A stretch of 64,000 bases of DNA, taken from assembly GCF_031585635.1 (NCBI RefSeq), contig NZ_CP134195.1, forward strand, positions 3,844,001-3,908,000, given 5' to 3'. Positions 7,883-15,529 of this stretch are shown here, one piece after another. Numbering within the stretch: the stretch's first letter is position 1; every line of letters starts with the position of its first letter. Source of the DNA: Paraburkholderia sp. FT54 (GTDB taxonomy: Bacteria > Pseudomonadota > Gammaproteobacteria > Burkholderiales > Burkholderiaceae). The position numbers were made by a program, and so were the translations under genes. A model generated the notes under the pieces. It was given only the letters and a program-made list of their open reading frames with translations. It had not been told where the DNA came from and ran no database searches.

Positions 7883-9172
7883 TTAGACCTGAATCGCTTC
7901 CGGATCGGTCTTTTCCAGTTCCACCGATGCAGCCAGCAGTCCGAGCCGCGCCACCACGCCGTACATATAGAAGCGGTTCGGCGGCGCCGCGCCGGGCTTG
8001 GCGTGCGCGTCGGGCAGCGCGGTATGCTCGAAGCCGAGCGGCACGAAGTGCATACCCGGCGCGTTCAGATTCTGATCGCGCTCGCGGCTGCCGTGCACGC
8101 GGTAGAAGCCGCCCACCACATAGCGGTCGATCATGTAGACGACCGGCTCGGCCACTTCTTCGCCGATGCGCTCGAAGGTGTACACGCCTTCCTGCACGAT
8201 CACGTCGTGCACTTCGAGGCCGTCTTTGGTCGTAGCCATCTTCGCCCGTTCGCGCTTGGTGAGTGCGGCGACTTCCGACGCGTCGTGCACGGTCATCACA
8301 CCCATGCCATAGGTGCCTGCATCCGACTTGATGACGACATACGGTTTTTCGGAAATGCCGTACTCGCGATACTTCTTGGCGATCTTCTTCAGCACGCCAT
8401 CGATCGCGTCCGTCAGCGCTTGTTCGCCAGTACGTTCCTGGAAGTCGACGCCTTCAACGTGCGCGAAGTACGGATTGATCATCCACGGATCGATCTCGAC
8501 CATCTTCGCGAACTTCTTCGCGACGTCGTCATAGCAGGAAAAATGCGTGGATTTGCGGCGAACGGCCCAGCCCGCGTGCAACGGCGGCAGCAGATACTGC
8601 TCGTGCAGATTTTCGAGCACGGGCGGGATACCGCCCGACAGATCGTTATTCAGCAGAATCGAGCACGGATCGAAATTCTTCAGACCGAGGCGCCGCTGCG
8701 AGCGCTCGAGCGGTTCGAGCACGAGCTTCTGGCCGTCGGAGAGCGCGATCGTGACCGGCCCGTTGATGTTTTCGTCGAGCGTGCCGAAACGCACGTTCAA
8801 GCCAGCCTGGCGCATGATCGCGGCCAGACGGGCGACATTCTCGAGATAAAACGCGTTGCGCGTGTGGCGTTCGGGAATCACCAGCAGGTTTTTCGCGTCC
8901 GGGCAGATCTTCTCGATCGAGGCCATCGCGGCCTGCACGGCGAGCGGCAACACCTCCTGCGGCAGATTGTTGAATGCGCCAGGAAACAGATTGGTGTCGA
9001 CCGGCGCGAGCTTGAAACCGGCATTGCGCAAATCGACGGAGCAGTAGAACGGCGGCGTGTGCTCCTGCCATTCGAGCCGGAACCAGCGTTCGATAGCGGG
9101 AGTAGCGTCGAGGATCTTCCGCTCAAGATCGAGCAGCGGGCCGTTTAACGCCGTAACTAGGTGCGGAACCAT
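7883..9172 (-). CDS. gshA: Glutamate-cysteine ligase (betaproteobacterial/Acidithiobacillus-type)
   Basis: Catalyses the first step of glutathione synthesis, ATP-dependent joining of glutamate and cysteine. The 429-residue protein does not resemble the classical E. coli GshA; it resembles the shorter form described for Acidithiobacillus and Burkholderia relatives. Motifs visible include VIPERHTRNAFYLENVARL, FDPCSILLNNDLSGGIPPVL, YVVIKSDAGTYGMGVMTVHD (an ATP-grasp-like glycine loop), and a C-terminal HFVPLGFEHTALPD. ATG at 9172 begins MVPHLVTALNGPLL. The pairing with gshB directly downstream supports the call. I am sure of the pathway role, somewhat less sure of the exact subfamily name. Confidence 0.9.
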   Translation of the reverse strand: MVPHLVTALNGPLLDLERKILDATPAIERWFRLEWQEHTPPFYCSVDLRNAGFKLAPVDTNLFPGAFNNLPQEVLPLAVQAAMASIEKICPDAKNLLVIPERHTRNAFYLENVARLAAIMRQAGLNVRFGTLDENINGPVTIALSDGQKLVLEPLERSQRRLGLKNFDPCSILLNNDLSGGIPPVLENLHEQYLLPPLHAGWAVRRKSTHFSCYDDVAKKFAKMVEIDPWMINPYFAHVEGVDFQERTGEQALTDAIDGVLKKIAKKYREYGISEKPYVVIKSDAGTYGMGVMTVHDASEVAALTKRERAKMATTKDGLEVHDVIVQEGVYTFERIGEEVAEPVVYMIDRYVVGGFYRVHGSRERDQNLNAPGMHFVPLGFEHTALPDAHAKPGAAPPNRFYMYGVVARLGLLAASVELEKTDPEAIQV

Positions 9173-9321
9173 TGATCACTCGCAGACTGGAGAAAAAAGA
9201 TTGTAGAGCAAATGCTTTGTCCATTTGGGGACGGTTTCTCCATTCGCAAGCGGATGCGAATGCATTCTCGCTATCGTCATGATAGGCGGCGAAAACTACC
9301 GTTTACAAGATAGCCCGCAAG

Positions 9322-9346
9322 AAAAAAGCCCGCCATGAAGGCGGGC
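9322..9346 (-). terminator. Intrinsic terminator after amtB
   Basis: GCCCGCC/GGCGGGC stem with loop ATGAA at 9328..9346, followed on the minus strand by six T residues. It lies 63 bases after the amtB stop. Confidence 0.88.
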
Positions 9347-9408
9347 CAAAATCGCTGCGCTTATTCGTGATCCGGCGAGCCCGGGAGCGCGGACTCGCGG
9401 TGCGTTGC

Positions 9409-10917
9409 TTATTCGACGTGTTCGCCGTGCAGCGTCACGTCCAGACCTTCGCGTTCCTCTTCTTCGGTCACACGCAGGCCCATCACCATGTCGATGATCT
9501 TCAGCAGGATGTAGCTCACCACGCCGCTGTAGACCAGTGTCGTCAGCACGCCCTTGGCTTGCAGGATCACGCTGCCATCCGCACCGCCGATGTCCTTCAC
9601 CGCGAACACGCCGGTCAGCAGCGCACCCACGATACCGCCAATGCAGTGCACGCCGAACGCGTCGAGCGAGTCGTCGTAACCGAGCTTGTGCTTGAGCCAC
9701 GTTGCCGACCAGAAGCAGACCACGCCTGCGACGATACCGATCACCAGCGCGCCGAGCGTACCGACGAAGCCCGAAGCCGGCGTGATCGCCACCAGACCTG
9801 CCACTGCGCCCGACACGATGCCGAGCACCGACGGCTTACCCTTGGCGGCCCATTCAGCGAACATCCAGGCGAGTGCCGCTGCAGCGGTGGCCACTTGCGT
9901 GGCGAACATCGCGAAACCGGCACGGCCGTCAGCCGCCACTGCCGAACCCGCGTTGAAGCCGAACCAGCCCACCCACAGCATGGCGCCACCGATCAGCGTG
10001 AGCGTCAGGTTGTGCGGCGCCATCGCTTCCTTGCCGTAGCCGACACGCTTGCCGAGCACCAGCGCGCAGACCAGCGCCGCGATACCGGCATTGATGTGCA
10101 CCACCGTGCCGCCCGCGAAGTCGAGGATGCCCGCGCTAGCCAGCCAGCCGGTCGGTTCCCAGACCATGTGCGCGATCGGCGAGTAGACGATGATCGACCA
10201 CAGCGTCATGAACACCAGCATCGCCGAGAACTTCATGCGGTCGGCAAACGCACCCGTGATCAGCGCCGGGGTGATGATCGCGAACGTCATCTGATAGACG
10301 CAGTAGACCGTTTCCGGGATCGTCGGGGCCAGATGGCTGACGGTCAGCGTGGTGGCCTTGTCGCCCTTGATGTAGGTCATGCCCGCCATGAAGACGCGCG
10401 AGAAACCGCCGATGAACGAACCACCCGGTGTGAAGGCAATGCTGTAGCCCACCACGATCCAGACGATCGTCACGAGGCAGGTGATCGCGAAGCTCTGCAT
10501 CAGGATCGCGAGCACGCTCTTCTTGCGGACCATGCCGCCGTAGAACAGCGCCAGACCCGGGATCGTCATGAACAGCACGAGCGCGGTGGAGGTCAGCATC
10601 CAGGCGGTGTCGCCCGAATTGATCTTCGACGAATCGACCGAGAACGGCGCGGTCGGGGCGGCCGGCGCAGCGTCCGATGCTGCGGGTGCGGCGGCGGCCG
10701 CGCTGGCAGCCGGTGCGGCGGACGCATCAGCGGCCGGTGCCGAAGCCGCGGCGGCAGCGGGTGCGGCCGAAGCGTCTGGCGCCGGCGCGCTCGCCGTCGT
10801 ATCGGGAGCCGCGGCCGAAGCGGCTGCGGGGGCGGAAGCGTCGTCCGCGAAGGCGGCGCCGATACCGCCCGCGAGCAGCGAACCGGCCATCAGCAAGGAC
10901 ATCATTAATTTGCGCAT
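9409..10917 (-). CDS. amtB: Ammonium transporter, Amt family
   Basis: An inner-membrane ammonium channel. The 502-residue product has a signal peptide (MRKLMMSLLMAGSLLAGGIGAAFA), then a very Ala/Pro/Ser-rich stretch of about 75 residues, then eleven predicted membrane helices starting at DTAWMLTSTALVLFMTIPGL. Family hallmarks include ALFYGGMVRKKS, the two pore-histidine segments GGTVVHINAGIAAL and DAFGVHCIGGIVGALLTG, and GWFGFNAGSAVAADGRAGFA. It follows glnK by 44 bases on the same strand, the classic glnK-amtB pair in which the PII protein plugs the channel. The signal-peptide-plus-linker N-terminus is longer than in E. coli AmtB (428 residues). Identification is firm. Confidence 0.96.
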   Translation of the reverse strand: MRKLMMSLLMAGSLLAGGIGAAFADDASAPAAASAAAPDTTASAPAPDASAAPAAAAASAPAADASAAPAASAAAAAPAASDAAPAAPTAPFSVDSSKINSGDTAWMLTSTALVLFMTIPGLALFYGGMVRKKSVLAILMQSFAITCLVTIVWIVVGYSIAFTPGGSFIGGFSRVFMAGMTYIKGDKATTLTVSHLAPTIPETVYCVYQMTFAIITPALITGAFADRMKFSAMLVFMTLWSIIVYSPIAHMVWEPTGWLASAGILDFAGGTVVHINAGIAALVCALVLGKRVGYGKEAMAPHNLTLTLIGGAMLWVGWFGFNAGSAVAADGRAGFAMFATQVATAAAALAWMFAEWAAKGKPSVLGIVSGAVAGLVAITPASGFVGTLGALVIGIVAGVVCFWSATWLKHKLGYDDSLDAFGVHCIGGIVGALLTGVFAVKDIGGADGSVILQAKGVLTTLVYSGVVSYILLKIIDMVMGLRVTEEEEREGLDVTLHGEHVE

Positions 10918-10961
10918 CTTTCGTTTCCTCTTGTCGCTATCTGTGTCGCTATCTTTTGGTA

Positions 10962-11312
<351 letters not shown>

Positions 11313-11315
11313 TTA

Positions 11316-11384
11316 GTTGCGTAACCCGTTTGCGTAACCGTGTTGCCTAACTCTCGTTGCGTAACTCTCGTGCGTTCCCGTAAC
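11316..11384 (-). repeat. Tandem array of five GTTACGCAAC-like units in the glnK leader
   Basis: Read on the minus strand the units are GTTACGGGAAC (11374-11384), GTTACGCAAC (11356-11365), GTTAGGCAAC (11342-11351), GTTACGCAAAC (11328-11338) and GTTACGCAAC (11316-11325). Each is an imperfect palindrome GTT-N4/5-AAC. Start-to-start distances are 12, 14, 14 and 18 bases. The last copy ends 16 bases before the glnK start codon. Confidence 0.85.
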
Positions 11385-11448
11385 ACGTTCGCGTGGTCTC
11401 GTCCCGCTGCCGGTAAACAGCGCCGGCAGTGCGCGCGGGGCAGTAACA

Positions 11449-11463
11449 GCAACTCGCATGCCA
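11449..11463 (-). promoter_or_regulatory. Sigma54 (-24/-12) promoter of glnK-amtB
   Basis: TGGCATGCGAGTTGC on the minus strand matches TGGCAC-N5-TTGC with the invariant GG and GC exactly 10 bases apart. It would give a leader of about 135 bases that includes the repeat array. A nitrogen-regulated glnK-amtB operon is the expected setting. Confidence 0.75.
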
Positions 11464-11694
11464 TGTTGTGTCAGACTCCGCACCGTGGCCGTCGCACAAG
11501 GGGCGCAAGCCGCCCTGGCCGGACGGCCAACGTTGGCGGGGGCGCGCTGGCGCGGCGTATGGATCGTTGCTAGAGTGTTCGAAGGTCTTGAACGCACGGG
11601 CGCGCACCAAACGGGCTCATGCGGCGGCGGCACACAACGGGCCATGCACCAACACCGCCCATTTGCTGTCGCAAAGCACAGGCGCAATGAAACA

Positions 11695-11711
11695 TGCACA
11701 TTTTTTGTGCA
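11695..11711. promoter_or_regulatory. NtrC-like 17-bp palindrome
   Basis: TGCACATTTTTTGTGCA fits TGCAC-N7-GTGCA, the NtrC dimer-site pattern. It lies 232 bases upstream of the glnK -24 element and 14 bases before the ubiK start, so it could act as an enhancer for glnK and also touch ubiK expression. Confidence 0.55.
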
Positions 11712-11725
11712 CCAAGGGGAACACC

Positions 11726-11980
11726 ATGAAACAACCGAACGATGTTTTTAACGACTTTCAGGCTCGTATGAGCGATCTGTTCAAGAACTCGCCGGCCAAG
11801 GATGTCGAACGCAACGTCAAAGCCATGCTGTCGCAGGGTTTCTCGAAGCTCGATCTGGTCACGCGTGAGGAATTCGATACCCAGACCCAGGTGCTGGTGC
11901 GCACGCGCGCTCGTCTGGAAGAGCTGGAGCGCCGCGTCGCCGAGCTCGAACAGAAGCTGCCGGTCACTCAAACGTCGTAA
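11726..11980 (+). CDS. ubiK: Ubiquinone biosynthesis accessory factor UbiK (YqiC family)
   Basis: An 84-residue protein of the UbiK/YqiC family (formerly described as membrane-fusogenic), an accessory factor for aerobic ubiquinone biosynthesis that associates with the Ubi complex. It starts MKQPNDVFNDFQARMSDLF, with an amphipathic N-terminal half (DFQARMSDLFKNSPAKDVERN), then FSKLDLVTREEFDTQTQVL, and ends in a heptad-patterned coiled coil (RTRARLEELERRVAELEQKL). ATG at 11726 follows CACCAAGGGG, which provides a Shine-Dalgarno-like sequence, and is preferred over a longer ORF starting at 11468. It stands divergent to glnK. Family identification is strong. Confidence 0.88.
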   Translation: MKQPNDVFNDFQARMSDLFKNSPAKDVERNVKAMLSQGFSKLDLVTREEFDTQTQVLVRTRARLEELERRVAELEQKLPVTQTS

Positions 11981-12101
11981 CGCTTTGCTCGCGGCGTAGG
12001 CGCCGCGTAATGCTGCACATCACAGGCAAGCGAGCCGTGACGTCATCAGCGTTTTAGGGGACTTGCGCGCGCCCTCGGCGCGCCGTCCGACGGGAGAAAA
12101 C

Positions 12102-13700
12102 ATGTCGCTTGCCGTGGTGCGCAGTCGCACGCCGGCCTCTGGCCGCGCGCCCGAAGTAACCGTCGAGGTCCACCTCGCGAACGGATTACCCTCTTTTTCG
12201 ATCGTCGGCCTGCCTGATCTGGAAGTGCGCGAAAGCCGCGAGCGCGTGCGCGCGGCGCTACAGAACTGCGATTTCGACTTCCCCGTCCGACGCATCACCG
12301 TCAACCTCGCGCCCGCCGATTTGCCGAAGGAGTCCGGCCGCTTCGATCTGCCGATCGCGCTGGGCATTCTCGCGGCGAGCGGCCAGATTCCGGCTGAGTC
12401 GTTGCTGCATCGCGAATTCGCGGGCGAACTGTCGTTGACTGGTGCGCTCAGGCCGATGCGCGGCGCTTTCGCCATGGCGTGCGGAACGGCACGCAGCGCC
12501 GTGGCTCAAGGCGGCGGTACGCCGCAAGCCGCCGGGATTGCAGGCGAGCTTGCCACGGGCGAAACGTCCGCTCATTCCACGCCTCAGCTCTATCTGCCCG
12601 CCGCGAGCGCGGCGGAAGCGGCGCTCGTGCCCGGCGTCGATGTCTACGGCGCCGCCGATCTGCCTTCGCTGTGCGCTCATCTCGCGGGAGCGCCGGACGC
12701 GAGGCTCTATCCAGTCGCCGCGCCCGAGCTCGACGAAAGCTCAGCCGCCGTCGTACCCGATATGGGCGATGTCATCGGTCAACGCGGCGCACGCCGGGCG
12801 CTGGAAGTTGCCGCGGCCGGCGGCCATCACGTCCTGCTGGTCGGGCCGCCCGGCGCGGGCAAATCAATGCTCGCCGCCCGCCTCCCAAGCCTGCTGCCGC
12901 CCATGACCGACGACGAAGCGCTCGCCTCCGCCGCCTTGCTGTCGGCCAGCAGGGCCGGTTTCTCGCCATCGCAATGGCGTCGGCGGCCGTTTCGCGCCCC
13001 GCATCATTCGTCGAGCGCCGCGGCGCTGGTCGGCGGGCGCAACCCACCGCAGCCCGGTGAAATCACGCTGGCGCATTTGGGGGTGCTCTTTCTCGACGAA
13101 CTCCCTGAATTTGATCGCCATGTTCTCGAAACGCTGCGCGAGCCGCTCGAAGCCGGCCGCATCACGATTTCACGCGCCGCGTTGCAGGCGGATTTCCCGG
13201 CATCCTGCCAGTTGATCGCCGCCATGAATCCGTGTCCGTGCGGCTGGCGCGGCGATCCCAACGGCCGCTGCCGCTGCACACCCGAGATCGCTGCGCGCTA
13301 TTTGCGCAAGCTTTCCGGCCCGTTGCTCGACCGGATCGACATCCAGCTCGAGATTCCAGCGCTCACGCCAGCGGAACTGTCCGCCCGTTCGACGGCGGCC
13401 GGCGAGACGAGCGCTGCCATTGCGGCGCGCGTCAGCAGCGCCCGCGAGCGGCAATTGAGCCGTCAGGGCAAAACCAACCGTGAACTGGGAGGACGGGAAG
13501 TGGATGAGGTCTGCCGCCCCGACTCAGCGGGCGAGGCATTGCTGCGCGAAGCCGGAGAGCGCTTCGGCTGGTCGGCGCGTGCATACTACCGGGTTCTGAA
13601 GGTGGCGCGCACCATCGCCGACCTTGCCGGCACGCCCATGCCGAGCGCCGCGCAGATCGGCGAAGCGATCCAATATCGCCGGGCCTTTGGCTCCTTATGA
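12102..13700 (+). CDS. comM: ComM/YifB-family Mg-chelatase-like AAA+ ATPase
   Basis: A 532-residue AAA+ protein of the YifB/ComM family; ComM is a hexameric branch-migration helicase that helps integrate incoming DNA during natural transformation. It begins MSLAVVRSRTPASGRAPEVTVEVHL with the N-terminal Lon-like domain (FSIVGLPDLEVRESRERVRAAL). It then has Walker A (GPPGAGKSMLAARL), Walker B (LFLDELPEFDRHVLETLREPL), the cysteine-containing loop PCPCGWRGDPNGRCRC, and the C-terminal domain with YYRVLKVARTIADL. The ATG at 12102 follows GGGAGAAAAC, a good ribosome site; the upstream GTG-type start at 12063 is not needed. Identification is firm; a role in transformation here is inferred from the family. 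Confidence 0.93.
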   Translation: MSLAVVRSRTPASGRAPEVTVEVHLANGLPSFSIVGLPDLEVRESRERVRAALQNCDFDFPVRRITVNLAPADLPKESGRFDLPIALGILAASGQIPAESLLHREFAGELSLTGALRPMRGAFAMACGTARSAVAQGGGTPQAAGIAGELATGETSAHSTPQLYLPAASAAEAALVPGVDVYGAADLPSLCAHLAGAPDARLYPVAAPELDESSAAVVPDMGDVIGQRGARRALEVAAAGGHHVLLVGPPGAGKSMLAARLPSLLPPMTDDEALASAALLSASRAGFSPSQWRRRPFRAPHHSSSAAALVGGRNPPQPGEITLAHLGVLFLDELPEFDRHVLETLREPLEAGRITISRAALQADFPASCQLIAAMNPCPCGWRGDPNGRCRCTPEIAARYLRKLSGPLLDRIDIQLEIPALTPAELSARSTAAGETSAAIAARVSSARERQLSRQGKTNRELGGREVDEVCRPDSAGEALLREAGERFGWSARAYYRVLKVARTIADLAGTPMPSAAQIGEAIQYRRAFGSL

Positions 13701-14042
13701 GGCGAAAAAGAGGCTGTCAAGACTTGACTTATGCACATGCACACGTTCCAGACAGATTTTGAAACATCTGAAAGGTACGCTGTGGACCGCATCCAAAAGG
13801 CATTGATTTTATTGAGCTTTTTTAGCGACATCGAGCGGCCCGAAACTGACAGAGTGCCCACAGAATGGGCATCTCCGGCCAATTTGCCCGAGTTCTCAAC
13901 AGAGTTATCCACAGGGACTGTGAGTAACGGGAAAACTTCAACGTAAACCGGGAATTAGCGCACGATGCTGCGAAGGAACTTTCACTACGCGCAGCGCGTT
14001 CGTTGCGGCCGTCACGTGCCGAATCGGCCAAAAATACCGCTC
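13701..14042. other. Intergenic region between comM and a lipoprotein gene, with one DnaA box
   Basis: A 342-base, AT-richer gap between convergent genes. It holds one perfect 9-base DnaA box, TTATCCACA, at 13905..13913. A 71-codon ORF at 13731..13946 has no recognisable features. No terminator hairpin with a T-run was identified. Confidence 0.55.
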
Positions 14043-14582
14043 TTAATATAGTTGGAACGACGAAAAAAACTGGTCGACCTGTTCCTGCTGCAGCGGCTTG
14101 GATGCAATGATCGCCGCCTGATAGACATGCCGACCGCGCGCCACGAGCCGGGCATAGACGGTGCGCGCCTCGCGCTGCGAGCCGGCCTCGCCGCTCAGCT
14201 TCATTTCCAGGCCGAGCACCTGGCCGCCGGCCGCGAGCGGGATCTGCACGGCACGCGCGTCAGGCGCGGCGCCCACGTTGCGGGCGAGACCGGTGCGCAG
14301 GAAATCGAGCGCGGCGCGCTGGGTGGCTTCGTCGTCGTTCGGCAGCATCACGGTGCCGACCGCGAAGACGGCGTCGCCGGCTTCGGCCGTCTGCATCGCC
14401 ATCTGCATCGGCGTGCCGTTGATCTGCACGGCCCGCTGATCGCTGTCCGGTTTGGCCGGCAGGTCGACGGTGTAGCCGTTGTCGTTATTCATGATGGTGC
14501 GCCAGTCGAAAGTCGGCGAGCAGGCGCTCAACGCGGCGCCTAACGCCACGGTGCAGACCAGCGCACGCAAGACGGCGCGCAT
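14043..14582 (-). CDS. Putative lipoprotein of unknown function
   Basis: A 179-residue protein with a lipoprotein signal: MRAVLRALVC followed by a hydrophobic core and the lipobox ALSAC, lipidated cysteine at residue 21. The ATG at 14582 was chosen because it starts the signal peptide; the longer ORF from 14750 adds 56 arginine-rich residues. The mature part starts SPTFDWRTIMNNDNGYTVDLPAKPD and has no domain I can name; the pattern of a short extracytoplasmic fold (GTPMQMAMQTAEAGDAVFAVGTVMLP) suggests a compact periplasmic beta-rich domain. It is divergent from the TlpA-like gene and convergent with comM. No function is assigned. Confidence 0.82.
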   Translation of the reverse strand: MRAVLRALVCTVALGAALSACSPTFDWRTIMNNDNGYTVDLPAKPDSDQRAVQINGTPMQMAMQTAEAGDAVFAVGTVMLPNDDEATQRAALDFLRTGLARNVGAAPDARAVQIPLAAGGQVLGLEMKLSGEAGSQREARTVYARLVARGRHVYQAAIIASKPLQQEQVDQFFSSFQLY

Positions 14583-14922
14583 GCCCGACAGCCGATGCGT
14601 GGCGCCGACAGGCCGCTCGCCTGTCTCGATCCGGCGCGGCGAGCGGCCTAGGAAACGAGCCGGCGAGGCATAAGTAACACAGGACGAAATTCGAGCGAGA
14701 AAGCGACTAACGCGACCACCGCGACTACCGCGAAAAACAGTTCGGAACATGGGGACAGAAGATCGGACTGACGAGAGCGTAAAACCCTATTATCCGCTCC
14801 CAGCCGACGTCCTGCCGCGCCGCCGGAATGGGGCTACAATAGCGACGCTGTTCGGCACCGGGCCGAAAACCCAAACCGACGCACTGTCCCGCGCGTTCCG
14901 CGCGACTCTCGAGGTTCCGTTC
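14583..14922. other. Divergent promoter region, lipoprotein gene / thioredoxin-like gene
   Basis: A 340-base gap between divergent starts. A TACAAT hexamer at 14835..14840 is a plausible -10 for the plus-strand thioredoxin-like gene; no good -35 was found. No gene is seen; the upstream extension of both ORFs into this region looks non-coding. Confidence 0.45.
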
Positions 14923-15453
14923 ATGAGCTCCACACCGTCCACCGCCGCCCGGCGCGCGAGTCCGCTTCGCTACATGATCATTGCCGCCGTGGCCGTTGCA
15001 ATCGCCATCGCCGGTTATTTCGCGTTTGCCGGCCAGCAGCGCGTGCCTGATGCGACCTTCACGTTACTGTCCGGCCAGAAAGTCTCCACCGCCGACCTGA
15101 AAGGCAAGGTCTACCTCGTCAACTTCTGGGCGACGAGCTGCGATACCTGCATGAAGGAAATGCCGCAGATGGTCCAGACCTACAACCGCTTCAAGGGTCA
15201 AGGTCTCGAATTCGTCGCCGTGGCCATGAACTACGACGCGCCGATGTACGTGGCCAACTACACGCAAACTCGCCAGTTGCCGTTCAAGGTGGCGATGGAC
15301 GACGGCTCGGCCGCCAAGCAGTTCGGCAACGTGCAGCTCACGCCGACCACGTTCCTCATCGACAAGGACGGCAAGATTCTCAAGCGCTATGTCGGCGAAC
15401 CGCAATTCGCGGAACTCGACCAGTTGCTGGAAAAGGCGCTCAAAGCGGCCTGA
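14923..15453 (+). CDS. TlpA/ResA-family thioredoxin-like protein, membrane-anchored
   Basis: A 176-residue thiol-disulfide oxidoreductase-like protein. Residues 17-36 form one membrane anchor (YMIIAAVAVAIAIAGYFAF), so the thioredoxin domain faces the periplasm. The domain runs from about 40 to 176 with FTLLSGQKVSTADLKGKVYLV, the redox motif Cys73-Asp-Thr-Cys76 in FWATSCDTCMKEMP, and the cis-proline segment LTPTTFLIDKDGKI. The residue before the first cysteine is serine, not the more common tryptophan. ATG at 14923 gives the correct anchor. Proteins of this type reduce c-type cytochrome apoproteins or other periplasmic thiols; the specific substrate is not evident. It is followed by a strong terminator shared with dctD. 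Confidence 0.87.
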   Translation: MSSTPSTAARRASPLRYMIIAAVAVAIAIAGYFAFAGQQRVPDATFTLLSGQKVSTADLKGKVYLVNFWATSCDTCMKEMPQMVQTYNRFKGQGLEFVAVAMNYDAPMYVANYTQTRQLPFKVAMDDGSAAKQFGNVQLTPTTFLIDKDGKILKRYVGEPQFAELDQLLEKALKAA

Positions 15454-15487
15454 ACGCGCAGCGCGCCTGACCGATTCCCACTGATTC

Positions 15488-15522
15488 AAAAACGCCGGCG
15501 TCGATCTCGACGCCGGCGTTTT
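15488..15522. terminator. Bidirectional intrinsic terminator
   Basis: A nearly continuous palindrome: 15489-15504 pairs with 15507-15522 (ACGCCGGCGTCGA core), flanked by A-run and T-run. It serves the thioredoxin-like gene on the plus strand and dctD on the minus strand. Confidence 0.9.
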
Positions 15523-15529
15523 CACATCC

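Noticed and set aside
11695..11711. Terminator hairpin before ubiK
   Set aside because: The stem is short and AT-rich and its T-run is in the loop, not after the stem; the spacing fits an NtrC dimer site better.
13905..13913. Replication origin
   Set aside because: Only one DnaA box, no AT-rich unwinding element and no dnaA/dnaN/parA genes nearby.
13731..13946. 71-codon plus-strand ORF after comM
   Set aside because: No convincing ribosome site and no recognisable domain; it also runs across a DnaA box. Left as non-coding.
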